A stretch of 64,000 nucleotides of DNA, from the NCBI GenBank assembly GCA_963930775.1, contig OZ005692.1, positions 7,488,135-7,552,134 on the forward strand. The letters run 5' to 3'. The notes below the pieces were generated by a model that worked only from the letters and a program-made list of their open reading frames with translations, searched no databases and was not told where the DNA came from. The stretch is from Cliona cf. orientalis. Taxonomy: Eukaryota; Porifera; Demospongiae; Clionaida; Clionaidae. The stretch's first letter is position 1, and each line of letters starts with the position of its first letter. The translations under genes were made by a program, and so were the position numbers. Shown piece after piece: positions 11,985 through 22,700 of the stretch.

Positions 11985-13240
11985 ACTGTACAAGTATAAA
12001 AACAATTGAATAAAAGTAGGGATGGCAGGATCAAAAAGTACACAAACAAGAGATAATCACATCTACTATACATCCCTATGCTAGCTTTTCTCGACTATTG
12101 TGCAGGTTGTTCCATGGTTGTCACGATGGTTCAGGTTTATCAGTAATCGCATTATTACTGTATTTTTGCACCCCTCCAAAAGCAAGCGTAGGAATGTATA
12201 GTAGATGTGATTATCTCTTGTTTGCGTACTTTTTGATCCTGACATCCCTCAATTTTATTCAATTGTTTTTATACTTATTTCTGTTCTTTTTTATTGCTCT
12301 TAGTGTAATTTATCAATGCCATGTTACATGATTTGCTCACTACTGATTAAGGGAGGTGCGCAAAATTCTTTGCCACGCCCCTCATTAACTTGCGTTCATA
12401 AGCTAATATGTTATTTTATGACGATGAACAGGATGACAAAGAAGGCTGCTTTAGGCGCCCCAAGTACTTTTCCGCTTAGGGAGAAAACCAAGTTCTAAGT
12501 TTTACTGTTGGCAGCAGCTAGCTACCGCTGCTCGAGCCTTGCGTCTTCGTATGATGGTATGATATCTATGTTCGATCCAGCGTAGCACTAGCGCTGCAAG
12601 CGCTAGCGATTAGCTCGCCTATGCCTAGCACCTTACCGCTCCTCGAGCATTGAACCTTCATATGCATGATCGGTCCAGCGCGCCGTTGCACGCGATAGCG
12701 ATGTACGAGCTAGCTTGCCTAGCCTAGCCTAGGCCGCCTAGGGCGGGTCAGGTGCTGTCACATGACTTCACCATGGCAACATAATTATTCCGAGCATGCG
12801 CATTATATCACAAAATGGCGTATCAGACACACCCATTCGATAATGCGCCATACACACCCACTATTACGTAACTGTCAAGATAATGCCAAACTAGCATGCC
12901 CCTGCACTGCGCGCTACAAAATAGAGTGGATTTATACTCAAAGTAAAATGAGCGGTGGAGGCAGTCTTGAGCTAGCCCAAGAAACTAGAAAGAAAGAAAG
13001 AAAGAAAGAAGGAAGATTGATAAATGGCCTATTTTTTGAACATCTGGCTCTGAAGTGTACAATTGTTTTGATGAATGATCTTGGTCTTGTTAGGTGCATA
13101 ATTTGCTGGAGATTCTCATTTCCACACTTAGAAATCTCACAAAATTATCTATTTTGAGATATTTGAGTATTTGTAATGTATTACATACATGGCATATCCG
13201 GGCCATCCCTACTTATAGAGTCTTCCGACTCTATGACTTG
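11985..13240 (+). repeat. dispersed repeat R1, copy A
   Basis: This 1.25-kb unit recurs in the same orientation at 43.7-45.4 kb. It begins near GTAGGGATGGC and ends at GGGCCATCCCTAC, so the outer ends are inverted relative to each other. Near its left end two arms (about 11990-12090 and 12177-12277) are reverse complements and could fold into a hairpin. Its middle shares the words CCGCTTAGGGAGAAAACC and CATGACTTCACCATGGCAAC with copy B. The open frame at 12762-13157 is not conserved as protein between the copies, so I do not call a gene. A third fragment of the right end lies at 54153-54170. Confidence 0.7.
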
Positions 13241-14103
13241 CATTCAAACTAGTGTACAGACGACATGTGGTGGGCACAACCAAGGGGTGGTCACCTCTCC
13301 TATGGACTGCTCAATGATCAACTGTATAATTAAAAGATCAAGAGTAGATACCAAGAGTAGCTTCAAAGCAGAATAAGGCGACCAATGTTAGCGATCAAAA
13401 ACTTTGATCGCCATCACAGCTAGATGGAAATAGCTACACTAGTACAGGCAGCGATTCCAGACGCCTGATTTTTTGGTTCGATGGCAGAAACTGACGGCAA
13501 TAACAATAAATATTATGGTCAAGGTATCGATAGCTTCCACTAGGTGAGGCCTATCCACCGATACATGTTTTTTTTTGTTGAATGGTTGAAGTATGCTTGA
13601 ATTATGCTGAATATTGATATAAATTTTCATAGAGCTAAAAACTAAATGCTCAAGGCATGTACTCAACTGATTTGCTTGTTTGTAGGCTTACATGTAATAA
13701 AAGAGCATTTTCTAAGCTATCTTGTGATTTTTGTTTTTATCATCAATCCCCTCTGTTGATAAGTTATAGCTGCTTTTATGCACCTAGGTCGATTGTCCGG
13801 AATCGCTACTATAGGGGTACACTGCGGCGACAACCCCTTGATAATCGAAATTGTGATTATTAAGAATACTATAATGATTATAGCTAGTTAGTAACGATTA
13901 CAAAATTACGATCACCCCAATACTTATAAAACCTCCCTACACCCACCTCATTATTGTCACAGAAGACTCCTCCCCTACGGCCTCAAATTGCCATGGTGAT
14001 ATCCCGGCCAGATCCGTAGTCTAGTGATTGAGAAACAGCAAGGATGGAAATCAACAATTGTTGTATTTTTGCAGTGTTGTGGATTAGGCCAAGAAAAGAA
14101 AAT
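13241..14103. other. intergenic
   Basis: No recognised gene. The sequence is AT-rich with scattered short repeats. Confidence 0.4.
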
Positions 14104-14478
14104 TCTTAGTTTCTCAGGCTTTTTCAGCCAAAAAATGATGCGGGCGGGCGGCTTTTTTTTTTTATTTTTTTTTTTGGGGCGTGGCCCACCCTTAACCACG
14201 CCCATATACGGCGTACCTCGAGCTGAAGTTTGGCTGAAAGTAACTGGAATTTGCAAGTCTTAGTTAATCTATAATTTGTTATAGCATAGCCATCAGAGAA
14301 GCGATTTTGAGAAGTCAGATGCCTACTAGAGAGTGTCAAGGCTGATGCTCAAGCACAGCCAGCCAAAGAGATCGAGCGGTAAGCACGACGATAATTAAAT
14401 TACCACACCCACTTAATTAAAAAAAAAAAAGGGCCCAGCAGCCAAAAACTGATGCGGGCGGGCCTGAGAAACTAAATA
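14104..14478. repeat. inverted-repeat element with TTAGTTTCTCAGGC ends
   Basis: TTAGTTTCTCAGG at about 14106 is mirrored by CCTGAGAAACTAA ending near 14477. Just inside both ends lies a further direct word, CAGCCAAAAA-TGATGCGGGCGGG, in the same orientation. The interior has an A/T homopolymer pair and GGCGTGG/CCACGCC words. No clear target duplication was seen. Confidence 0.45.
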
Positions 14479-14955
14479 TTTTTTTTTCATGGCCTTAAAC
14501 TTCACACCTTCAATGGCCATAGTACTATGTGATTTAATAGGAAGTGAGGCAACACAGAATTTGAAGTTTCACATTGTCCTGATGGATCATTGGATGCCCA
14601 CGGTGAGGGTCTGCCACATGACAACATCCGATCCTGACGATCACCACTCATGGGATCAATGGATGCCAAAGTCTGTCCGGCCCCGCTGAATGCATGATGA
14701 GAAGTAATATTGAATGACCAGAGGCGGCTATAATATAGTACACTTGCAGGGTTTTCTGATGGATTGCACAGAGGGAAGGACTGATGACACTGAGTATTGG
14801 GAAAGGCATCAATGGGAGCTGACCTGCCTGAGAGATTTGGATTGAGTGCCAGACAACCGGGTAGCTCTCCTGTACCCAGGCCTGAGTCAGGCTACAGGAT
14901 ACACACTCGTGACACTGAGGTTTTAGTATAGTAGGTGTGGTTGATAGGCGTGGCC
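14479..14955. other. upstream region of the thiazole kinase gene
   Basis: No gene recognised. Open frames on both strands lack domain signals. The last 50 bp hold the NRF1-type promoter palindrome. Confidence 0.35.
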
Positions 14956-14973
14956 ACTTGCGCATGCGCAAGT
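14956..14973. promoter_or_regulatory. NRF1-type palindromic promoter site
   Basis: A perfect 18-bp palindrome with the core TGCGCATGCGCA (14959-14970), the textbook animal NRF1 recognition sequence. It lies 33 bp upstream of the first ATG of the thiazole kinase gene, as expected for a core promoter element. That it functions here is inferred. Confidence 0.6.
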
Positions 14974-15002
14974 AAATCACTGACCTTGCACTTTTCTCTG
15001 GG

Positions 15003-15821
15003 ATGATGATGGCTCTAGCTACAGAACTAGGGGAGAAACTGAGAGCAGTTCGTGACTCAAAGCCACTAGTGCATCACATTACCAACTTCGTCGTGATGGA
15101 ACTGACGGCTAACGTGACCCTGCATGTGGGAGGCAGTCCTGTCATGGCCCACTCACTCAAAGAGGTCAAGGACATGGCGAAGATTGCATCGTGCGTCAAT
15201 ATCAACATGGGCACACTAGAGCCAGATTGGGTTGAAGCAATGCTACTAGCAGGGAAGGAAGCAAACACGCAGGGTATACCAGTAGTCTTTGATCCTGTCG
15301 GAAATGGTGCCACGCCCTACAGGACCGAGACAGCGTCAAAAATAGCCAATGAGGTCAAGCTTTCCGTTCTCCGCGGCAACTGTGGTGAGATAGGCATATT
15401 TGCAAATGTTGGAGGAGACGTGAAGGGAGTGGATTCCTGTGGTGATCTTGCAGAGCCCGCAAAAGTGGCTAAAGCGTTGGCCAAGGAGCGAGGATTTGTA
15501 GTGGCGATAACTGGACCGACTGACTATGTATCAGATGGAAAGAGGGTATTTGCCATCAAAAATGGTGATAAGTATCTTCCTCAGCTTACTGGTACGGGAT
15601 GCTCTGCTACAGCAACCATTTCCTGTTTTGTAGGAGCCAATAAAACTGATGCGTGTCTGGCTACTGTAGCTGCTTTGTCATTCTTTGGAGCTGCTGCTGA
15701 GAAGGCTGCTAAAGACAGTTCCACCAGAGGTCCAGCTTCATTCAAAATCAACTTCCACGATGCACTGGCTACAATGACTGTTGAAGAGTTTATTTCCCTC
15801 GCAAAAGTGGAAGAATTTTGA
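15003..15821 (+). CDS. thiM: hydroxyethylthiazole kinase (ThiM)
   Basis: This protein phosphorylates 4-methyl-5-(2-hydroxyethyl)thiazole with ATP in thiamine synthesis or salvage (ThiM family, ribokinase-like fold, cytosolic). The 272-residue product has the normal family length and no introns. Visible landmarks are HHITNFVVMELTAN near residues 20-35, VGGSPVMAH at about 40, NINMGTL at about 62-70, FDPVGNGATPYRT at about 97-109, RGNCGEI at about 119, ITGPTDYVSDG at about 165 and the anion-hole motif TGTGCSATATISCF near 194-210. Three ATGs lie in tandem at 15003; the first or third could be used. Its GC content is above that of its neighbours. No other thiamine gene is nearby. Bacterial ancestry versus vertical descent cannot be settled here, but the animal-type promoter palindrome and 3' AATAAA argue for a resident gene rather than contamination. 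Confidence 0.93.
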   Translation: MMMALATELGEKLRAVRDSKPLVHHITNFVVMELTANVTLHVGGSPVMAHSLKEVKDMAKIASCVNINMGTLEPDWVEAMLLAGKEANTQGIPVVFDPVGNGATPYRTETASKIANEVKLSVLRGNCGEIGIFANVGGDVKGVDSCGDLAEPAKVAKALAKERGFVVAITGPTDYVSDGKRVFAIKNGDKYLPQLTGTGCSATATISCFVGANKTDACLATVAALSFFGAAAEKAAKDSSTRGPASFKINFHDALATMTVEEFISLAKVEEF

Positions 15822-16099
15822 ATGTTTGAACTTAATGCAGATCTAGAGAAGGCTAGATTCTCACTGATTAATTTTTGTATGCACATGACAGTAACATTAA
15901 CACATGATGTGCTGCATGGTACCATATTATCGTTATTAAAAGTTGAGCATGACATTATACAATAAAATTATAATTATTGTATACATATGTAATACAATTT
16001 CATACTCAACTTTTAATGATGGTACGATCATGAATAAAAACTGTATAATAATAGAGTTGATCATGAAAGGCTTCAGGAATGGGCGTGGCTTGTATAGTG
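15822..16099. terminator. 3' region with poly(A) signal and hairpin
   Basis: AATAAA at 15961-15966 is the first canonical poly(A) signal after the kinase stop. It lies between two arms (about 15930-15955 and 15998-16022, TTAAAAGTTGAG / CTCAACTTTTAA) that could form a hairpin. GGGCGTGGC follows at 16081. Confidence 0.5.
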
Positions 16100-16475
16100 T
16101 AGTCTCGTCCCCAAACCTCATCCCCAAAAATGAGGAAGAGGGTCTGGTGACATTTTGAGTGCTTTCTTGGTTCTTGCAAACTCAGCATTCTTACTTTTGC
16201 GAAAGCCAATCAGGTTGCAGCTCCACGATTTTCGTGTGACCTTGCATCTGGTTGTGCAGCAACGATCGTGCAATAATTATATTATATCAGCTGGCAGTTT
16301 AGCGCTAGCCAATGAGAACGCAGTTCTTTGATTGTATATAGCAACGTGGGACTGGCATGTGATTGATAGCATAATATTGGTATGAAGTCAGCGCCTGTAC
16401 AACCAAGAAACCATTCCAATGTCACCAGACCCTTAAGCTTCCCCGCGTGGGGATTTGGGGCTGGGTACGAGACTA
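16100..16475. mobile_element. Mutator-like MITE, 376 bp, 9-bp TSD
   Basis: The ends read TAGTCTCGTCCCC (left) and, reversed, TAGTCTCGTACCC (right). They are bracketed by the identical 9-bp TGTATAGTG at 16091-16099 and 16476-16484. A 9-bp duplication is typical of the Mutator superfamily. The interior contains GGGTCTGGTGACA, mirrored as TGTCACCAGACCC, and no coding region. It belongs to the same family as the element at 34409-34732. Confidence 0.8.
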
Positions 16476-16717
16476 TGTATAGTGAGGCTATAAAAATCTT
16501 TGTGTAGTAGCGCTAGCTTATAATAATTAATATTATTTGAATAATTAATTATTGTACGTGTGTACCCTAAAACTGCTAATTATTAGACCTAGCTAATTAT
16601 TTAAACTGCATGCATGTGGGTAGCTATGTCCCAGGCACTACACATAAAAATTAATTATATATCCCATAAATTCAAAAACCATTCAGAATTAAATTTTAAA
16701 AGAATTTCGTCCAGTAA

Positions 16718-19700
16718 CTACCCCTTCAGTGCGGCTGGTTGGGACTCCACATAGGCTAAAATTGCCATGTACACAAATTTGTATTGTTGCTATACAAATC
16801 AGAAGTGTTTTGTTAGACATTATGCTAGCCATATATGCAGAATAATTAATGGGTCACAATTAATATACAGAACCCTCAGCATGTTGCACTAGCTATAGCT
16901 AGCTACCCGTTATCTAATTAGATCATAAGGTACTGAAATTAGTGCAGCAAGAGTAATAATCACAACCATACAGACACTTTTAGATACTGATGCAGATGCA
17001 GCGTGTGCAGAGTAAGTGCTCGATCTACTAGTATCCATATGCATGGAGATTGAGTTCGTCAAAGAATTATATAATATAAGGAAGGCATATAGCCAATAAT
17101 AATTATTATCTAGAGGAGCATGGTCAGCAAATTAATAATGCACTGAGAACTTTGAATAAAAAGTTTTTACTATCCTTGAAAGCCTACATAAATAATATTA
17201 TTATTATCATTCTTTAAAGAAGCCATAAAGTACTCTGACAATGATGCACTGCAGCAGTACACAAACACACAAATTTAACCAACTGCAATTATTATAGCAT
17301 TGTAACTTCATGCATAATTATTATATATACCTCTGTTTGTACCATGCCAGAACGCTGGGCCCGCAAACGTTGGATCATCTTTTGTATGTCTATCTCATCA
17401 TCCCAGCCTGGTATGCAAGGTACGAGTGTATGCATAATAATAATTATAATCATGCATGTACATGTACATGGAGGGTTAATCAGGGCTCCATGCCAAATTT
17501 ATTAATGAACACATAAAAGACTAATTTACCTTGATATGTGATGACACTAATCAGAATATCAATCGCAATAAATGCACCAGTTCGTCCAGTACCTGCTGAG
17601 CAATGTACCACGATTGGCCCAGGAGAGAGGCCTTCTGAAGCAAGAGTGCTCTGCTTCAATGTGATATCAGAGAGAAAGGCAAGCACAGGACCAGGGTCAT
17701 GGGGTACTCCATGGTCTGGCCATGCCTTGAAATGAAACTGGTATATATGTCTGCCTTTAGAGTCTTCACTATCACGATGGGCTAGGAACTCCCTGAGAAT
17801 GTAGTGAGGATTGGTAGTCTCCTTAAGGTTTGTGATATGTATGTGACCATACACCTTGTCCAGCTCAACTTCAGGCCAGTAACGAGTACATTTTTTCTAT
17901 TATAATTAATCATGACACAATGCACAATAGACGATAATTATATAACCTCTCTATGAGGGACATAGTAGAAAACAGCTGAATTAATTTAATATCATATTGT
18001 TCCCAAAGTGTCCTTTGTTTGGAGGTTCAACTGTACAACGCATGATCCAATTTAATGCACGTTAACTCATAACATTCATATATGGAGCAAGTGACTACAT
18101 GTACCTTTACCAGAAAAAAGTGCATTTTTCAAAATTGAATTTTCCATTAGATTATGGAAAATCCAATGCAATTCTTCAAGATTGCACGTGATACAATCCA
18201 GCAATAATCATAATATTATGATTGCTAGCTAGCTGACTTTCAGAATCAAGAATCGGTACAATGTCCCCTCAGGACTCTTACGACAGCCTCAGCTGATGAT
18301 TGTGCAAAGGCTTGTAAAATGCTTGTATTCAGCTCTTATCACTAATTATTGCCAATTACGTGATCGTGAATATCATTAAATCTTGAGCAAACGTGATCAT
18401 ATCCCCGTAGTCAGTATACAATGAACACCATTGGTGCTAAACCCTCAGCGCTGTGAAATTTATTGCAGTAGTGACTAGTCTACATATTGCAAATTTGCAA
18501 GCTAAGCCTGCAGCACTGTTGTTGTTAGCAGTGTTGTAGAGAGTATCTATAACCACAAGAATGCACTACTGATTGCACGGTATTACATTTTAGTACCACG
18601 TGCATGCCAGATCAGCAGATCTAGCACAAAGTAAAGCCAAGAAGCATAGTTGATAGCCTACTGTGACTAGTGATGAGTCAGTTGAGTTACAAGAACTATC
18701 GCTTGAGCTACACACTAATCTTCTTGAAATGAATTAAGCGGCTACTGTCTCTTTCATCGAGCGAGAGCTCGACAAGAAGTGAAGAAGGCCGTGGTGGTCA
18801 GAAAATGTCGCCAGAACTTTTCAACGAAATCTACATAATGCATAATTATATTGTATCTACGACGAAAAGCCTAATGGTACCTTGTTTTCAATGTATAAAA
18901 CAGGTATGTAGCAGCTAGCGCGGTATTAAACAGACACACACACTCACTCACTCACACACAGAATGACTACCGTAACCCTCGTGCATGCGCCGAGGGTTAA
19001 TTACAAACGATGTGAGTTTCAAAATGCACTCAAGAGAACGCCGAGGCGGCTACCAAAATTCCTTAAGCATCGAAGCTTTTGAGGATATAAAAGTCCATTG
19101 ATGATTGCTCGAGGTCGAGCAAGATGGGAAGGCTGTCCAAATTTTAGCAGTTGCCCGCGGTAAGATCATGAATATTTAATGAGATCAATTTCAGCCCAAA
19201 AATTATACGTATATATCCGTGCATAACGTTCGAGGCTGCGCTTAGTTGTTTGCAATCATTCCACCTATTTTAGACATCGCTAATGTCTGTTCTTTCGTGG
19301 CCGTTTTGGTACCTGCCAATTCGAAAATGAATAGTCAGTTAAGGAAAAAATTTTGACCCCCACTAATTTAAGTTAATTAATAATATTGCCATGGTAACTA
19401 ATAAACTACTTCCTTTCCTCTTCAACGTGAATACCTTAGTCAGTGATCATAGTTCACCCATGACCTATACTAGGTTTTGTGTTGCATGTTAGCAGTATTT
19501 GCTACTTCGCAATCCAAATGGTTTTTGCTCTACATCATTGACCTATAAGGTTGCACTGGCGAAAGAGCGGGGGGGGGGGGGGGGGGGGGAGCCTACTGTA
19601 GCCCCAGCCCCAATATTCTAGGAGGGGGGCAAAGCCCCCCTTTACGCCCACTTTTCGGCCACATCCTCTAATTAACAATCACCATTTTCAGCAAGAGTTT

Positions 19701-22700
19701 GCTAGATTCATGAGATTTTGGCAGGGAAAAGCACAAAAGGAGATCTAGATCTAGGCTAAGTTTCAGGAGATTTTAGTGCCTGCACATTGAATCTGGAAAC
19801 CAAGTGGGGTTCCTGATGGGTAAACCATACTAAGAGTCTGACTGCCAGGGGGGTTTCTGGGCAACAAATAAACAACTAAGCTACGCCCCTGTTACAGGTT
19901 TTTCGGTGAAAAAATGAACTGTAAGTCAAGTGGAATAGATTTGGCAGATATATTGAGGCACATTAATTTTACTCATAATCAGGCCTGGTAAATGTTTAGA
20001 AATCTGAGTTGTAACAATACTGGGCTAGAGGAACAGTCATTAAATTTTTCACGCACACTTTGTGCGCAACTGCTAGGAAACCCAAATCCTGGCTACGCCC
20101 CTATGTAATACTGTAGGTTGGGTTTTAATTGCGTGTATCTATTAATTGCGAATTGCAAGTTTTTGTACGTTTCGCAATTAATAGATTCGCAAACGTAAAT
20201 GTGCACGTACATGTATACTACAGTACAGTACGGGGTCGTCTATCGCAATTGGATTCGCAATTTGGCCTGACTTTACTACAACGCAATTATTAAACTACGC
20301 AATTAAAACCCGTCCTACAGTATAGCAGCCTTGATCGTGAAAAAAATGCGCGTGGTTTTAACACAAAGTGGGCATGGTCATAATTTTACTTGGGCTTCGC
20401 GCGCAATTGGATATTCAGCCCTCCCAGCCTTCAACTTCTTCCTACACTTATGGATGGGTTGTAATTTTGATGCTACCTCAGATGCTAAGTTCTTTGTGTT
20501 CTAGGCTAGTCTTCAGAGATAGATTCTTGAGGACAATTTTTTGTACAAAGTGACATCGTTTCCCAATTGCTATTTGCATAGAAACAAATACAGACTCTCT
20601 GTAGACAACTTCACTTAACTTGCCCACTATCAATAGTCTAAAAGCATCTATCTAGTCGAAACGTTGGTAGGTTTACAGAACAGTTTCTAATTGTTTGCAG
20701 AGAATTTTCGATCATTTCTAATTAAAATAAATATCATAACAACCCATCAAAATAATTACCAGGTATTAGTATGTGGGAGGGTATAGCCTCATGTCGAGGC
20801 TCTCGGATGCATGGGCATGAGGCTAGTGGGAGGGCAGTTTTGTCCCACTCTGGGCACTAAAGTTCTCCCTCTGTTATCTATTATATAGTATTCAAGACCT
20901 GTAGCACATTTTAAAAACTTGGGAAATTATTGTGCTTTTTAGACAATTATTACCATGTTTCTCGGCCTTTATTATGTAATAATTATGATTCTTAATTGTT
21001 TGGTGGGAGCACATGAAGAGAAGGAGCGTATAAGTCAAATATAGCTATATAGTGGTAATATCAAAAATAAAGTAACACTGGTAGATTCTCATTCCTGCTA
21101 TTGCATAGCAGGTAGGAATATTTTGATTAAAATTCCGTAATCCAAATGACATGACTAGTAATGTAAGTAGTAAAAATGATCACAATGTACGTTATGGTTG
21201 GCAAGTTAGAAAACTGCCATAATATTTTGTAGTGTAGAGATTCCTATGTGGCTAGGTATTGATTGACTAGTAATAGGCATTTCACTTTTCTCTAGCCAAA
21301 ATTGTAATCAATTTTAATTCCAACGTTTCGACACCTATTCAGGTGTCTTCGTCAGGGAATGAAAGGAACAATGACAAAACAAGTGGTTAAAACAGGATAA
21401 AATATTATGATGATGATATTGCGCATGCATCCACACATGCACGATGAGGATGGGTGTGGCTGAACGTGACTGATTATGATGATGTCCACAATGAACGGCA
21501 TAGAGTAGGGAGGGGTCCGCGTTCTCGGTTCATGGAATCAGACTGGTGATGTATGTGCCATGACTCTAGCATGCATCTTGAAAAGCGTTGCTGGCTGTAG
21601 TCCAGTACTTCTGCTGCTGACCAGTCCATTCTATGTTGGTGTTTCCAAGCATGCTCTGCGACCACTGAAGTGTTGGTGTCTCCATTTTTTACCACCAGTT
21701 GATGCTCCTTGATTCTGTCCACGATTGTGCGGCCTGATTGGCCGACATACGTCTGGGAGCAATCACTGCATGGAATCTGGTATAGAATTCCTGTGCGGCG
21801 TTCAACTGGCACTGGGTCCTTTGGTTTGACCAGAAGCTTTCTTAGGGTCATGTTAGGCTTGAACCTCACTCTGATGTCTGCCTCCTCTAGCTTTCTTATC
21901 GGCTCAAACAGACCCTGTACATATGGTAGTGTAATCGATGCCTTTGGTTCCTTCCTTGGTTCATCTGGTTTCGAAGTTTTCTTGTCTCCTTGTTGCTTGC
22001 GGATGAAGCGTTGTGGGTATCCGTTAGTCTTCAGCTTTCTGGAGAGGTGTGACTCTTCATCCATGCGTTGCAGCATTGTGGACGTGAGTTAGTTGGCGCG
22101 AGAGAACAGGGTTGTCACCACAATGGGTAGTGGGAGGAGAAGTCCAAGTAACGATCTGTGTGGGTGGGCTTCCTGTAAACTGATGTGAGTATGGATCCAT
22201 CTGGTTGGTGGTGCAGCCAGACATCCAGGAAAGGGAGTGAGTTGCTCTCTTCCATCTCCAGTGTATGTCGTCATCATAATATTTTATCCTGTTTTAACCA
22301 CTTGTTTTGTCATTGTTCCTTTCATTCCCTGACGAAGACACCTGAATAGGTGTCGAAACGTTGGAATTAAAATTGATTACAATTTCGGCTAGAGAAAAGT
22401 GAAATGCCTATTACTTGCCATAATATTATATGGAAGTTTTTGAACATAATTTTTACCAATAACTTGTGGTTACAGTGTTCATGGCACATTACACTATTCT
22501 TGGTATAGTATAGCACCCACTATAATTATCTCTAGGTATAGTTAGATTTATTTGTTGAGGCTATCACAAGATATCGATAATTTCTAGATGTATGCTCTTT
22601 CTCTTCATGTGCTCCTGGCCTGTGCTATATAACTATCTTGCCGTCCCTGACCCGACTTAGGAAACTGTACTGTGCTGTCAAGTTCATCTCTGTGATTAAG

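Larger units (their letters stand above)
21269..22418 (-). mobile_element. Penelope-like element, 5'-truncated, inverted terminal repeats
   Basis: The arms at 21269-21413 and 22271-22418 are near-perfect reverse complements of about 145 bp. They enclose a fragment of reverse transcriptase tail plus a GIY-YIG endonuclease on the minus strand. Each arm contains a hammerhead-like core. Penelope-like elements are known to have terminal repeats with hammerhead motifs and a GIY-YIG domain. It lies in the large SHP2 intron, in the same transcriptional sense as the host gene. Confidence 0.85.

Noticed and set aside
12762..13157. 131-codon open frame in repeat R1
   Set aside because: The reading frame is not preserved in copy B at 45.1 kb, so it is not under protein selection.
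15003..15821. Bacterial contamination as the source of thiM
   Set aside because: No bacterial neighbours, no operon, animal-type promoter palindrome and poly(A) signal, and eukaryotic repeats on both sides; transfer into the host remains open.
22089..22277. Minus-strand 62-codon frame at the Penelope-like element
   Set aside because: It is a shadow of the shifted reverse-transcriptase tail frame.
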